Assembly: GCF_022848905.1 (NCBI RefSeq) | Contig: NZ_JAFIRA010000015.1 | Coordinates: 1-64,000 of the forward strand | DNA: 64,000 nucleotides | Direction of reading: 5' to 3' | Source of the DNA: Thermostichus vulcanus str. 'Rupite' | GTDB taxonomy: Bacteria > Cyanobacteriota > Cyanobacteriia > Thermostichales > Thermostichaceae | Shown here: positions 8,223 through 18,012 of the stretch, one piece after another | Numbering within the stretch: the stretch's first letter is position 1 | Layout: every line of letters begins with the position of its first letter | Made by a program: the position numbers and the translations under genes | Notes under the pieces: model-generated | Seen by the model: only the letters and a program-made list of their open reading frames with translations | What the model was told of the DNA's origin: nothing | Databases searched by the model: none

Positions 8223-8609
8223 ATGGCTCGGCAGCAACGGCGCGGACGTAAAGTCAAAAAGAACATCCCCAGTGGGGTGGCTTACATTCAGTCCACCTTC
8301 AACAACACCATCGTCACGATTACGGATCCCAACGGCGATGTGGTGTCTTGGGCTTCGGCAGGATCGACCGGGTTCAAGGGTGCCAAAAAAGGTACCCCCT
8401 TTGCAGCCCAGACCGCGGCAGAAAGTGCAGCTCGTCAGGCGATGGACAATGGTATGCGCCAAATTGAGGTGATGGTGAGCGGTCCTGGAGCGGGTCGAGA
8501 AACAGCGATTCGTTCTCTACAAGCAACGGGCTTGGAGATCACCCTGATTCGGGACATCACTCCCATCCCCCACAATGGATGTCGTCCCCCCAAGCGGCGG
8601 CGCGTCTAG
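8223..8609 (+). CDS. rpsK: 30S ribosomal protein S11
   Basis: The 128-residue protein starts [18 protein letters not shown] and contains [16 protein letters not shown], the S11 core [13 protein letters not shown], and the conserved end [18 protein letters not shown]11 lines the mRNA exit region of the 30S platform. Length and start are as usual. It is the third ribosomal protein gene of the operon and directly precedes rpoA. Confidence 0.97.
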   Translation: MARQQRRGRKVKKNIPSGVAYIQSTFNNTIVTITDPNGDVVSWASAGSTGFKGAKKGTPFAAQTAAESAARQAMDNGMRQIEVMVSGPGAGRETAIRSLQATGLEITLIRDITPIPHNGCRPPKRRRV

Positions 8610-8733
8610 GGAAAAGCTCAGGATCCCTGCGGTTCACAACTTTGCCTGGGATCCCCTCAGGGATGACCGATTCCCAAGAGTTAACAGAGAGTTACCAGTT
8701 TTGTCAGAATCGAGCCAAACGGACGGGGCCCCT

Positions 8734-9729
8734 ATGATGCAAACCAGTCGAACACTCCACAACTTGGGCAGCAAGGGGGGGTTTAGTACCGCTGCCTATC
8801 AAACTGAGTGCGTCGAATCCCACCAGGATGCTGCCGGTGTTCACTACGGCAAATTTGCCTTGGGGCCATTGGAGCGCGGCCAGGGGATCACGGTGGGCAA
8901 TGCGCTGCGCCGAGTCTTACTCTCCAACCTGGAAGGGGCGGCGGTTACAGCCGTTCGTATTGCCGGGGTGAGCCATGAATTTTCTACGGTGCCGGGGGTG
9001 CGGGAGGATGTCATGGAAATCCTCCTGAACATGAAGGATCTGGTACTGCGTTCCACAGCCCCAGAAAATCAAATGGGCCGTTTGGTTGCCCAGGGGCCAG
9101 GGGAAGTCACTGCCGAGAAGCTGCAACTACCTAGCGAAGTGGAGGTAATCAACCCCCGCCACCATATCGCCACCCTCTCTGAAGGGGCGATTTTGGAAAT
9201 GGAGTTCATGATCAGCCGTGGACATGGCTACCGTGCGGTGGACTACTCCGATAGTCAGGCGATGGCCATTGACTTTTTGCAAATCGACTCCATCTTTATG
9301 CCGGTGCGCAAGGTGAACTACTCCGTGGAAGCGGCCCGCGTTGGGGAATCTTTGGAAAAAGATCGTCTCACCTTGGAAATCTGGACCAACGGCAGCCTCA
9401 CCCCCCAGGAGGCCCTTAGTCAAGCCTCGCGCATTTTGGTGGAATTGTTCTTGCCGCTGCAAGAGGTCAGCTTTGATGCCCCGATTGCGCCACAGCAAAC
9501 GGAAGACAATCAGAAAAATCAGATCCCGATCGAGGAGTTGCAGCTGTCGGTACGCGCCTACAACTGTCTGAAGCGGGCTCAGATCAACACCGTTGCCGAT
9601 TTGTTGGTCTACACGGAAGAGGATTTGCTTGAGATTAAAAACTTTGGCCAGAAATCTGCCGAAGAAGTGGTGGAGGCCCTGAAGCAGCGCTTGGGTCTGA
9701 CCTTGCCGCGTGAAAAGGGTAAGGCTTAG
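8734..9729 (+). CDS. rpoA: DNA-directed RNA polymerase alpha subunit
   Basis: The frame is open upstream to 8575, inside rpsK, but the ATG pair at 8734/8737 is the plausible start and gives 331 residues. The N-terminal dimerisation domain shows YGKFALGPLERGQGITVGNALRRVLLSNLEG. The C-terminal DNA- and activator-binding domain shows IEELQLSVRAYNCLKRAQINTVADLL and LEIKNFGQKSAEEV. The first roughly 25 residues before TECVES extend slightly beyond the usual cyanobacterial start, so initiation could be a little further in. The 124-base gap after rpsK has no gene. Confidence 0.96.
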   Translation: MMQTSRTLHNLGSKGGFSTAAYQTECVESHQDAAGVHYGKFALGPLERGQGITVGNALRRVLLSNLEGAAVTAVRIAGVSHEFSTVPGVREDVMEILLNMKDLVLRSTAPENQMGRLVAQGPGEVTAEKLQLPSEVEVINPRHHIATLSEGAILEMEFMISRGHGYRAVDYSDSQAMAIDFLQIDSIFMPVRKVNYSVEAARVGESLEKDRLTLEIWTNGSLTPQEALSQASRILVELFLPLQEVSFDAPIAPQQTEDNQKNQIPIEELQLSVRAYNCLKRAQINTVADLLVYTEEDLLEIKNFGQKSAEEVVEALKQRLGLTLPREKGKA

Positions 9730-9789
9730 GGAGGGATCCCACTGCTCCGTTGATGGATTGAGATGGATTGAGTCAGGATAAGGTTTACC

Positions 9790-10140
9790 ATGCGTCACCG
9801 TTGTCGTACCCCCCACCTGAATAAGCCGGCTGACCAGCGCAAAGCCCTGTTGCGGGCGCTAACCACAGCCCTGTTGCGGGAGGGGCGTATCATCACCACC
9901 AAAGCGCGTGCCAAGGCGATTCGGGCCACCACCGAGAAAATGATCACCCTGGCTAAAGACGGATCCCTGTCTGCTCGTCGGCAGGCCATGGGCTATGTCT
10001 ACGACAAGGCCCTGGTTGGCTCCCTATTTGAGCAGGCTCCTGAGCGCTATCGGGATCGGGCAGGTGGCTATACCCGCATTCTGCGCACCGTGCGACGGCG
10101 GGGAGATGGGGCAGAAATGGCTGTGATCGAGCTGGTCTGA
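9790..10140 (+). CDS. rplQ: 50S ribosomal protein L17
   Basis: The 116-residue protein begins [29 protein letters not shown] and includes [27 protein letters not shown], which is diagnostic for L17. L17 sits near the peptide exit tunnel of the large subunit. It lies 60 bases after rpoA and 15 bases before truA, as in other bacterial alpha operons. Confidence 0.97.
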   Translation: MRHRCRTPHLNKPADQRKALLRALTTALLREGRIITTKARAKAIRATTEKMITLAKDGSLSARRQAMGYVYDKALVGSLFEQAPERYRDRAGGYTRILRTVRRRGDGAEMAVIELV

Positions 10141-10155
10141 CAGGCAAGGGATCCC

Positions 10156-11001
10156 ATGCAGTACCGTCGCATTGCCCTCAGAGTTCAATACCTCGGCAGC
10201 GCCTTCCATGGTTGGCAGCGTCAGGCAGCCCACCGCAGTGTGCAGGGGGTGTTGGAAGAGGCGATTGCGTCTCGGGCCGGACACAAAGTCACTGTGCATG
10301 GGGCAGGCCGGACGGATGCTGGGGTTCATGCAGCTGGGCAAGTGGCCCATTTCGACACCACCTCCACCATTAGGGATTGGAGCCTGGTTTTGAATGCCTG
10401 TCTGCCGGAGGATGTGGCGGTACTGGCCTCGGCAGAAGTACCCAGTTCCTGGCATGCTCGTTTTTCGGCGACACGGCGACGGTACCGCTACTTGATCCTG
10501 AACCGGGAGCGCCCGGATGTCTTCTGGCGACCGTTCAGTTGGCATGTGCGCTGGCCCCTTCAGGTGGAGCGTATGGCGGAAGCCCTCAACTCACTGCTGG
10601 GGGAGCACAGTCTGGAAGCCTTTCGCTGTACGGGATCCAAGCGAGCCCACTCGACTGTGCAGGTGCAGGAGGTGCTCTGCCAACGGTTGGGGGAGATGGT
10701 CAGCATCGAGGTGCAGGCCAGTGGTTTTCTCTATCGCATGATGCGGCTGTTGGTGGGATCCCTACAGGTGGTGGGTCGGGGTGAGTTGAGCCCGGAAGGT
10801 TTTGTGCGTCTGTGGCAACACAACGACTGGAGCCAGATGCGCACCCGCTACAGCGCCCCGCCCCAAGGGTTATGCCTGACGGATGTGGGTTATGCTGCGG
10901 ATCCCTTTGGCCAGCTGTTTGCCCATTCCCCCCCGTTTTGGGCAATACCCCTTGCTGCTCCCCCTTCCACACTTGCTCCTCTTGCCCATTCTTTTGCTTG
11001 A
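10156..11001 (+). CDS. truA: tRNA pseudouridine(38-40) synthase
   Basis: The 281-residue protein has the TruA start RIALRVQYLGSAFHGWQRQ and the catalytic motif GRTDAGVHA with Asp54 as nucleophile. LILNRERPDVFW and FLYRMMRLLVGSLQ follow as in the family. It converts uridines 38-40 of the anticodon arm to pseudouridine. The last 20 residues are a nonconserved hydrophobic/Pro tail. It sits between rplQ and rplM, the common cyanobacterial position. Confidence 0.95.
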   Translation: MQYRRIALRVQYLGSAFHGWQRQAAHRSVQGVLEEAIASRAGHKVTVHGAGRTDAGVHAAGQVAHFDTTSTIRDWSLVLNACLPEDVAVLASAEVPSSWHARFSATRRRYRYLILNRERPDVFWRPFSWHVRWPLQVERMAEALNSLLGEHSLEAFRCTGSKRAHSTVQVQEVLCQRLGEMVSIEVQASGFLYRMMRLLVGSLQVVGRGELSPEGFVRLWQHNDWSQMRTRYSAPPQGLCLTDVGYAADPFGQLFAHSPPFWAIPLAAPPSTLAPLAHSFA

Positions 11002-11019
11002 CCTTTTCCCTCCTCTGCT

Positions 11020-11475
11020 ATGAACAAAACCCCCCTTCCTACCCTGCAAACCACGACCCCTCGGTGGTACCTGGTGGATGCCACCAATCAACGCCTCGGT
11101 CGCTTGGCTGCCACTGTTGCTACATTGCTTCGCGGCAAGCACAAGCCCGACTTCACTCCCCATTTGGATACGGGTGATTATGTCATTGTGATCAATGCCG
11201 AGAAGGTCGCGATTACCGGTAGAAAGCGTACCCAGAAGATTTACCGGCGCCATTCTGGCCGTCCCGGTGGGATGAAAACCGAAACCTTTGCCCAACTCCA
11301 AGCCCGCCTGCCGGAACGGGTGGTGGAAAAAGCCATCAAAGGCATGTTGCCCCACACCCGCTTGGGCCGCCAGCAGTTTACCAAGCTGAAGGTTTACGTC
11401 GGGCCACAGCATCCCCACGAGGCCCAACAGCCTCAGGTTTATCCTCTCAACACGATCCCAGGAGCAAAAGCATGA
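11020..11475 (+). CDS. rplM: 50S ribosomal protein L13
   Basis: The 151-residue protein shows [45 protein letters not shown] and [23 protein letters not shown], all typical of L13, an early assembly protein of the large subunit. Its stop overlaps the rpsI start by four bases (ATGA at 11472-11475), which indicates translational coupling. Confidence 0.97.
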   Translation: MNKTPLPTLQTTTPRWYLVDATNQRLGRLAATVATLLRGKHKPDFTPHLDTGDYVIVINAEKVAITGRKRTQKIYRRHSGRPGGMKTETFAQLQARLPERVVEKAIKGMLPHTRLGRQQFTKLKVYVGPQHPHEAQQPQVYPLNTIPGAKA

Positions 11476-11882
11476 CGCAAGCGAGCAGCAGCCCCGCCGT
11501 CTATTGGGGAACCGGACGCCGCAAAACCGCCATTGCCCGTGTTCGTTTGGTACCCGGTACTGGCCAAGTCATCATTAACGACAGACCGGGTGACCAGTAT
11601 TTGCAGTACCAGGCCGTGTTGTTGGCCAACGTCAAGGGACCCCTGGAGATCCTCGGATTAGAAAGCTCCTACGACATCTTGGTGCGGGCCCACGGCGGTG
11701 GTGTCCATGGCCAAGCGGATGCCATCAAACTCGGAGTGGCACGCGCCTTGTGTGAGATGGATCCCGCCAACCGCGGCCCCCTTAAAGTGGAAGGCTACTT
11801 GAGGCGGGATCCACGGGCGGTGGAACGGAAGAAATACGGCCTGCGCAAAGCCCGCAAAGCCCCCCAATACTCGAAGCGTTAA
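11472..11882 (+). CDS. rpsI: 30S ribosomal protein S9
   Basis: The 136-residue protein has [35 protein letters not shown] and the C-terminal [11 protein letters not shown] that reaches the P-site tRNA in the 30S head. The start overlaps rplM by four bases. It is followed by rpmE after 80 bases. Confidence 0.97.
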   Translation: MTQASSSPAVYWGTGRRKTAIARVRLVPGTGQVIINDRPGDQYLQYQAVLLANVKGPLEILGLESSYDILVRAHGGGVHGQADAIKLGVARALCEMDPANRGPLKVEGYLRRDPRAVERKKYGLRKARKAPQYSKR

Positions 11883-11962
11883 TGCCGCCCTAGGTTGGGG
11901 ATTGACTGGGATCCCTGTCATTGTTTTTCATGGATGAACATTAGGTCAACTTGGAGGTTGTT

Positions 11963-12187
11963 ATGCCAAAGAAAGGATTGCACCCGCAGTGGTACCCAGA
12001 AGCCAAAGTCATTTGCAACGGTGAAGTGGTGATGACAGTGGGATCCACTCAACCGGAGCTGAAAGTGGATGTTTGGTCGGGCAATCACCCCTTTTTTACG
12101 GGTAGCCAAAAGATCATTGACAGCGAAGGCCGTGTGGAGAAATTCATGCGCAAATACGGTATGGGGGGCAGCAAAAAGGCCCGGTAG
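11963..12187 (+). CDS. rpmE: 50S ribosomal protein L31
   Basis: The 74-residue protein begins MPKKGLHPQWYPEAKVICNGE and includes VDVWSGNHPFFTGSQ, typical of cyanobacterial L31. Only one Cys is present, so this is the zinc-independent form. The ATG at 11963 is chosen over an upstream in-frame TTG because GGAGG (11953-11957) lies just before it and the protein then starts at the conserved residue. Confidence 0.94.
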   Translation: MPKKGLHPQWYPEAKVICNGEVVMTVGSTQPELKVDVWSGNHPFFTGSQKIIDSEGRVEKFMRKYGMGGSKKAR

Positions 12188-12244
12188 CGTACAGGGCCAG
12201 ACTTGGGTGTTGTGAACGCTGGAATTCTTCTTGGCGCTAGGTCT

Positions 12245-13333
12245 ATGGCTTCTGCTCAACTGATCGATCAGCTCAAAAACGTCGAAGCCACCTTTGATGA
12301 ACTGACGGTGCGTCTGGCGGATCCAGATGTGGCCACTGACCCGGCTGAGTTGCAACGCATCGCCAAAGCACGCTCCTCCTTAGAGGCCACCGTTCAGGCC
12401 TTTCACGATTGGCAAAACCTGATTCGCGACCTCAAACAAACAGAAGAAGTCTTACGGGAGTCCGCCTCTGACCCGGATATGGTGGCCATGGCCACACGGG
12501 AGCTACAGGAATTGCGTGCTCGTCAGGAGCAGCTAGAAGCCCAGCTAACCCTGCTGCTGTTGCCTCGGGATCCCAACGATGACAAAAACATCATGTTGGA
12601 GATTCGCGCCGGTACAGGTGGAGATGAGGCAGCCTTGTGGGCGGCGGATTTGGCCCGCATGTATATTCGCTATGCCGAGAGTTTGGGCTGGTCGGTGCGC
12701 TTGGCGAGCCTCTCGGAAGGGGAACTGGGGGGCTATAAAGAGGCAATTTTAGAAATTCAAGGGGATCAGGTTTATAGCAAGCTCAAATTTGAAGCGGGGG
12801 TGCATCGGGTTCAGCGGGTGCCAGCCACAGAAGCCCAGGGGCGCGTCCACACCTCAACAGCGACCGTGGCAGTCATGCCCGAAGTGGATGAAGTGGAGGT
12901 GGTGATCGACCCCAAAGATATTGAAATCAAGACAGCTCGCTCCGGCGGGGCCGGTGGTCAAAACGTCAACAAGGTGGAAACGGCGGTGGATCTGATTCAC
13001 AAGCCCACCGGGATCCGTGTGTTTTGTACCGAAGAACGGTCACAATTACAGAACCGGCAGCGGGCCATGCAGATTTTGCGGGCCAAGCTCTACGAGATCA
13101 AGCTGCAGGAACAACTGGCCTCGATCAGCTCCAACCGGCGCATGCAGGTGGGGACAGGATCCCGTTCGGAGAAAATCCGCACCTACAACTACAAAGACAA
13201 TCGTGTGACCGATCATCGCCTGAATCAGAACTTTCTTCTGCAACCGATTCTGGAGGGGGAACTGGAAGATTTAATTCAAGCCTGTATCGGGCTCTATCAA
13301 AAAGAACTGTTGGCAGAGATGCAATCTTCTTAG
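12245..13333 (+). CDS. prfA: Peptide chain release factor 1
   Basis: The 362-residue protein recognises UAA and UAG stops. It has the PAT tripeptide (193-195) of the codon-recognition loop and the catalytic GGQ (237-239) within [15 protein letters not shown], which triggers peptide release. The frame is open upstream to a TTG at 12203, but the ATG at 12245 gives the expected start [10 protein letters not shown]. The gene closes the operon, a standard cyanobacterial arrangement, and converges with rel 57 bases away. Confidence 0.96.
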   Translation: MASAQLIDQLKNVEATFDELTVRLADPDVATDPAELQRIAKARSSLEATVQAFHDWQNLIRDLKQTEEVLRESASDPDMVAMATRELQELRARQEQLEAQLTLLLLPRDPNDDKNIMLEIRAGTGGDEAALWAADLARMYIRYAESLGWSVRLASLSEGELGGYKEAILEIQGDQVYSKLKFEAGVHRVQRVPATEAQGRVHTSTATVAVMPEVDEVEVVIDPKDIEIKTARSGGAGGQNVNKVETAVDLIHKPTGIRVFCTEERSQLQNRQRAMQILRAKLYEIKLQEQLASISSNRRMQVGTGSRSEKIRTYNYKDNRVTDHRLNQNFLLQPILEGELEDLIQACIGLYQKELLAEMQSS

Positions 13334-13389
13334 CTGCCTTTGCTGGGCTGAGGTCTCTCCGGGATTCCATCCCCGCTTCTTGGACAGAG

Positions 13390-15657
13390 CTAACGGGATC
13401 CGTTCTGATGGCGGGAGCGCAGCACGATCACATCCGATAACTGGCGCAGTTGACTCTGAATCTGGGTCAGTTGCTTTTTATCCCGCACATCAATGCAAAG
13501 GTCGATCAGGGCCGTGCGATTGGCAAAAGTCTGCACCTTGGCATTGCGCACATTGATGCTTTGATCCGACAAGCGGGAGAGAATATCCCGTAGTACGCCG
13601 ACCCGATCGATCACCTCCAGGCGCAATTCCACCGGGTAAATCTGGGCATTGTGCTGCAGTTGTTCCTGGTTCCAGCGCACCGGTACCAGTCGTTCTCCCG
13701 AAAATTGAGCCACCCGTGGGCAGTCCTGATGATGAATGGTGATGCCCTTGAATCGGGTCACCACCCCCAAGATCGGATCCCCTGGCAGCGGGTTACAGCA
13801 CTTGGCCAGTTGGTGTTTCAGACCCTCTACCCCCAAAATGGGCGATTGGGTCTTGCTGCGGCTAGTCGGGGCGGCTGAACGGGGTAGCAGAGTTTGGGTG
13901 ATTCCCGACGAAAGGGGAGGCGGTTCGGGTTTGGCACCCTCCTGTAGACGGTTGATTACCAGGGTAGGGGTGGTTTCCCCATAACCCAGGCCCGCCAACA
14001 AATCATCAACACTGGCATAGTTGAGCTTTTCAGCAACCTTTTGCATCCGCTCCGATTTTAAGAGCGCATCAAGGCCAGTTTTGCCCAACTCCCGCTCCAA
14101 TAGATGTCGGCCTCGCAGCAGGTTTTGTTCACGGTTGGAACGCTTGAACCATTGGCGGATGCGGTTGCGGGCGGAACTGGTGGCAACAAAATTAATCCAG
14201 TCCAAACTGGGATGGGCATTCTTTTGGGTGATGATCTGAACAATATCGCCGTTGCGCAAGCGGGTGTCGAGGGGCACGATCTTGTTGTTCACCCGTGCCC
14301 CAGCACAGTGATCCCCCACTTCCGAGTGAATGCGATAGGCAAAGTCCACAGGGCAGGATCCCTGCGGTAAAGCCAACAAATCCCCTTTGGGGGTAAAAAC
14401 GTAAACCTCGCTCTCGAAGAGGTTCTCCCGAATTGTTTCCAGGTACTCTTTGTCGTCTTTGAGGTCGTTTTGCCACTCCAGTAGCTGCCTTAACCAAGTG
14501 AAGCGTTCCTCATCTGGCTTCACAGCAATGCTGCCTGCCTCCTTATATTTCCAGTGAGCAGCAATCCCATACTCTGCCACTCGATGCATCTCTTCGGTGC
14601 GCAGCTGCACTTCCACAGGAAGCCCCTGCGGCCCTATCACCGCGGTATGCAGAGATTGATAGCGATTGGGTTTGGGCAAGCCAATGTAGTCCTTAAACCG
14701 ACCAGGGATAGGGCGAAAACAATTGTGGACGACTGCCAAGGCTCGGTAACACTCGCTGTTGGTCTGCACAATCACCCGCACCGCCGACAGATCGTAGATC
14801 TCATGAAATTCTTTGCGCTGCTGCTGCATCTTGCGATAGATGCCGTAGAGATGCTTGGGTCTGCCACTAATCTCGAAATGCTCGATCCCAGCTTCAATCA
14901 AGTGTTGCCGAAGTTTTTCAATGAAGGCTTGCAGCTCGGCTTCTCGTTCGGTACGTTTGGCGTTGACCAGTTCCTGGATCTGCCGATAGGCTTCGTAGTC
15001 CAGATACTTAAAAGCCAAATCCTCCAGTTCCCACTTAAAATGCCAGATCCCAAGTCGGTTGGCCAATGGAGCGAAAATCTCCATGGTTTCTGCTGCAATT
15101 TGTCGTTGCTTGCTCGGAGCCAGATATTGCAATGTGCGCATATTATGCAGGCGATCTGCCAGCTTAACCACAATCACCCGAATATCTTTGGCCATGGCCA
15201 CAAACATGCGGCGAAAATTTTCTGCCTGCTGCTCCGTTTTGCTAGAAAAGTTAAACTTAGAAAGTTTGGTTACCCCCTCCACCAGCAGGCGCACTTCAGC
15301 GCCAAATTCGGATTCTAGAGCCTCTAATGTGACTTCGGTATCTTCAACAACGTCGTGCAGGAAGCCGGCAGCAACGGTGACCGCGTCCCCCCCCAAATCC
15401 CGCAACAAACCGGCCACCGCCACCGGATGGGCAATGTAGGGATCCCCTGATTTGCGTTTTTGGCCCTGATGCAGACAATAGGAAAACTCGAAGGCCCGTC
15501 GCAGGAGGTCGGCTTCTTCAGGGGTATAAGGTCGTAGCCCATCCCCAGGATCCACAGCCCCCGAAAGCAAAGCACGTAACCATCCCGGAGCCTCAAAATC
15601 GAGGCTATTCAGGTCGAGACCTCTATCTGAGGTGGCAACGACAGCAGTCTGACCCAT
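13390..15657 (-). CDS. rel: Bifunctional (p)ppGpp synthetase/hydrolase, RelA/SpoT homologue
   Basis: The 755-residue protein has an HD hydrolase domain (LHQGQKRKSGDPYIAHP, then HDVVEDT with H101 and D102, then VKLADRLHNMR). A nucleotidyltransferase synthetase domain follows, with RFKDYIGLPKPNRYQSLHT and EVQLRTEEMH, then TGS at about 430-490 (VYVFTPKGDLLALPQG) and a C-terminal ACT domain. The HD residues are intact and the synthetase has RFKD, the RxKD form of dual-function enzymes, not the EXDD of synthetase-only RelA. It makes and degrades the alarmone of the stringent response. The length is typical of cyanobacterial RSH. Confidence 0.95.
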   Translation of the reverse strand: MGQTAVVATSDRGLDLNSLDFEAPGWLRALLSGAVDPGDGLRPYTPEEADLLRRAFEFSYCLHQGQKRKSGDPYIAHPVAVAGLLRDLGGDAVTVAAGFLHDVVEDTEVTLEALESEFGAEVRLLVEGVTKLSKFNFSSKTEQQAENFRRMFVAMAKDIRVIVVKLADRLHNMRTLQYLAPSKQRQIAAETMEIFAPLANRLGIWHFKWELEDLAFKYLDYEAYRQIQELVNAKRTEREAELQAFIEKLRQHLIEAGIEHFEISGRPKHLYGIYRKMQQQRKEFHEIYDLSAVRVIVQTNSECYRALAVVHNCFRPIPGRFKDYIGLPKPNRYQSLHTAVIGPQGLPVEVQLRTEEMHRVAEYGIAAHWKYKEAGSIAVKPDEERFTWLRQLLEWQNDLKDDKEYLETIRENLFESEVYVFTPKGDLLALPQGSCPVDFAYRIHSEVGDHCAGARVNNKIVPLDTRLRNGDIVQIITQKNAHPSLDWINFVATSSARNRIRQWFKRSNREQNLLRGRHLLERELGKTGLDALLKSERMQKVAEKLNYASVDDLLAGLGYGETTPTLVINRLQEGAKPEPPPLSSGITQTLLPRSAAPTSRSKTQSPILGVEGLKHQLAKCCNPLPGDPILGVVTRFKGITIHHQDCPRVAQFSGERLVPVRWNQEQLQHNAQIYPVELRLEVIDRVGVLRDILSRLSDQSINVRNAKVQTFANRTALIDLCIDVRDKKQLTQIQSQLRQLSDVIVLRSRHQNGSR

Positions 15658-15886
15658 GCGAACCTGAGGGGAAAGGAGCGGTTGATTACTGACTATAGTT
15701 CATCCAGCCTACCGCTGACAGTGAGAAAACAGTCTACCCCTCTGACGGAGCAAAGAAAAAACTCAAAATAAAGATTCCAAGAACAAACATGGGGGACTGA
15801 ACCGTTCGGCTAGCCCCCAACCCAAAGTTAACCTTTTCGCATCCTCTGAAGCTCTCTGAAGCTAATGGAGCCAAGAAAACACCCCA

Positions 15887-16117
15887 TCAATCTTCACGCC
15901 ATTCTTCGCAACCGCCAAGCAAGTCGCAGATCGGGTCGGAAGGGCAGTAGTCCTGCAGCTCCAATTCTTCAGCAATGGACTGCCATTCCCGCTGCGAGAA
16001 AAAGGGCTGGAGGTGGGAAATGGCTTCTGAGCGGCGCAGGGATCCCTGCCGGATGAGGCGACGGGCTTCCTCTTGGATCGCCTCAACCGCATAGTGGGTG
16101 GCTTGTAAAGTGGGCAT
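15887..16117 (-). CDS. Small conserved cyanobacterial protein, DUF4327-like
   Basis: The 76-residue acidic protein has the helical pattern AVEAIQEEARRLIRQGSLRRSEAIS, REWQSIAEELEL, and ends DPICDLLGGCEEWRED. This layout, ending in a W-x-x-D motif after a D-LL segment, matches my recollection of the DUF4327 family of cyanobacteria. No function is known. It stands alone between rel and the response regulator gene, both also on the minus strand, with gaps over 200 bases on each side, so it is probably monocistronic. Confidence 0.6.
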   Translation of the reverse strand: MPTLQATHYAVEAIQEEARRLIRQGSLRRSEAISHLQPFFSQREWQSIAEELELQDYCPSDPICDLLGGCEEWRED

Positions 16118-16448
16118 AACTTTACCTGTTTACCTGAACGTAGGACTAAGGCAGCACACTGAAGGGCTAGGGATACAAATCTCGACCTGCCTTCCCATTT
16201 CCATGATAGAACCTGGCCTCATTTCGTAGCAACAGATACAACTTTGTGCTGCAGTTGACATACCCCAACGTTGAGATGGATCCAGAGGGGGACAGGAAGG
16301 CAGCAACTTCCCTAGGAATAGTGGTTTCGCCTAGGAAACTATTCATATTTGCACTAGTATTTGCACTAGGGCTGTTGGATGTGTGCCTCTGCAGAGCCTC
16401 ATTCTTTTCCGCAGGAAGCCCCCTGCAGGTAGAGAACTTAACTAAGAT
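16118..16448. other. Intergenic, 331 bases, with short repeats
   Basis: This contains the presumed promoter of the DUF4327 gene. CCTAGGAA occurs at 16311-16318 and 16330-16337. TATTTGCACTAG occurs twice in tandem at 16346-16357 and 16358-16369. A 68-codon frame from GTG at 16246 encodes one hydrophobic stretch (LFIFALVFALGLL) but has no homology I recognise and overlaps the end of the next gene. It is not called. Confidence 0.5.
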
Positions 16449-17582
16449 TTAACCAAAGCTGACCCGCAGCAGCGAGAAGTCATCTTCGAAATCGGGTTGG
16501 CCCCGGAACGCTTGGGCTTGTTGAGTGATTTGATCTAGATCTAAACTGCCGGCAGCATCATGGTTGAGCAAGGCGATCAAATTGTCCAACCCCCACAGCT
16601 CTTTTTCTTGATTGGCCACCTCATAAACTCCATCGCTAAACAGGTAAAGGTGGCTGGAAGCTGGGATCCACACCTGATCCATCTGGAAGCTCGGGTTGGG
16701 CAAAATCCCAATTGGCAAATTGGGGGTTTTCAGCTTGATCGGGGTCGTCTGCGTTGGATCAATCAGTAACGCCGGTGGATGACCAGCACTGGCAAAAGAA
16801 AGTAGACGCGATCCTGGATGATAAACCCCATACCAAAGGGTGAAGTACATCTCATTGTGGGATCCCATTTGAAAGGAGTGATTGAGGGCACGCAACACAG
16901 CTTCTGGTTGGCGGGGATCCGTATCCGGTAATCCCTGAGTGCGCAACTGGTTCATCACCGATACCGACAACAGAGCGGATCCCACCCCATGCCCTGATAC
17001 ATCCAGCAGATAGATGGCCAAATGCTCAGCATCCAACCAGTGATAGTTAAAGGAATCTCCCCCCAATTCTTGCGAGGGCAAAAAGCGCCAGTCAGTCGTG
17101 ATATTGCAGTCGGGGAAAAAGTCCGGCTTGGGCAAGAGGGAACTGACGTAACGAGCGGCCTCCGCCAACTCTGCCTGCAGTCTGGCTGTTTGCTGCCGCA
17201 GGTCGTGGCTGAGTTGGTGCAGCCGCAACCCAGCCCGAACACGGGCTTGCAACTCATTGGGGTCAATGGGCTTACTTAAGAACTCGTCCGCCCCGGCATC
17301 CAATCCCTGCACTCTGTCCTCCACCTCAGTGCGAGCTGTCAGCAAAATGAAAAAAGTAGTGGAAAACTTAGGATCTGCCTTGATGCGTCGGCACACCTCG
17401 AGGCCATCCATATCTGGCATCATCCAATCGCAGATAATCAGCCCAGGGGAGATGAGGTGCGCCTGTTCCATTCCCTCCAGACCGTTGGTGGCCATCTTGA
17501 CGGTATAGCCTTGCCGCTCTAGAGAACGCTTCAGCACCAGCCGAATGGTGGGATCGTCGTCAACAATCAGAATGGCAGCCAT
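16449..17582 (-). CDS. Response regulator with C-terminal PP2C-type (SpoIIE/RsbU) phosphatase domain
   Basis: From the ATG at 17582 (377 residues) the protein begins MAAILIVDDDPTIR. The receiver domain (1-120) has D8-D10, the phosphoacceptor D52 (IICDWMMPDMDG) and the FLSKP lysine. A short coiled-coil linker (LHQLSHDLRQQTARLQ) leads to an RsbU-like PPM phosphatase domain with LGGDSFNYHWL, LLDVSGHGVGSALLS and YLFSDGVYEV. Such proteins dephosphorylate Ser/Thr-phosphorylated partners such as anti-sigma antagonists when phosphorylated by a histidine kinase. No partner kinase or STAS protein is adjacent. The frame extends upstream to 17699, but that segment has no receiver-like sequence. Confidence 0.9.
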   Translation of the reverse strand: MAAILIVDDDPTIRLVLKRSLERQGYTVKMATNGLEGMEQAHLISPGLIICDWMMPDMDGLEVCRRIKADPKFSTTFFILLTARTEVEDRVQGLDAGADEFLSKPIDPNELQARVRAGLRLHQLSHDLRQQTARLQAELAEAARYVSSLLPKPDFFPDCNITTDWRFLPSQELGGDSFNYHWLDAEHLAIYLLDVSGHGVGSALLSVSVMNQLRTQGLPDTDPRQPEAVLRALNHSFQMGSHNEMYFTLWYGVYHPGSRLLSFASAGHPPALLIDPTQTTPIKLKTPNLPIGILPNPSFQMDQVWIPASSHLYLFSDGVYEVANQEKELWGLDNLIALLNHDAAGSLDLDQITQQAQAFRGQPDFEDDFSLLRVSFG

Positions 17583-18012
17583 GATCGCTGTACCCAGATC
17601 CAAACATCGGTTGAAGGGCAGTTTAACAAGCGAGAGAGGAATTGATAATGGATATCTGTCACCAGGACCGTTGCCATTGTCGCACTCTTCAGCCTCCATC
17701 GGTGTCAGAATGCCAGCAGGCTCCCCCCCAAGGGTCGGAGGATGGAAGGCTTGCAGTAGCGAGGCCGGTTAGCGATGATAGAAGGGGCCTCAGCAATTTC
17801 CCGTATTTTTAGCGTTGTGCAGAAGTTTACATAGCTACAAAAACCGTGGTTGCACGATACACAGAGGACGATAACCCCAGGATACTGTTAGCAGAGGAAT
17901 ACTCCCTTTGCCAATGGCTGAGGCGGTGGAGGGCAGGCCTGTACTTGAAGAATGTACAGATGAGTTTTGATGGCGTTCAGCGATCCCTCTCACCGAGTTC
18001 CGTTGTGCCTGT
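17583..18012. other. Intergenic between divergent genes, 430 bases
   Basis: I see no gene, RNA or strong terminator. It should hold the promoters of the response regulator-phosphatase gene (leftward) and of the unknown gene at 18013 (rightward). No close match to TTGACA/TATAAT with proper spacing was found. Confidence 0.5.

Noticed and set aside
8575-8733. Upstream extension of rpoA starting inside rpsK
   Set aside because: The extra 53 residues are not RpoA-like and overlap the conserved end of S11. The ATG at 8734 is a better start.
14554-15318. 254-codon plus-strand frame inside rel
   Set aside because: Antisense to the HD and synthetase domains of rel. The sequence is a reversed shadow without recognisable domains.
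16246-16452. 68-codon GTG-initiated frame with a hydrophobic centre
   Set aside because: The start is weak, it overlaps the end of the next gene, and its hydrophobic part is produced by a 12-base tandem repeat.
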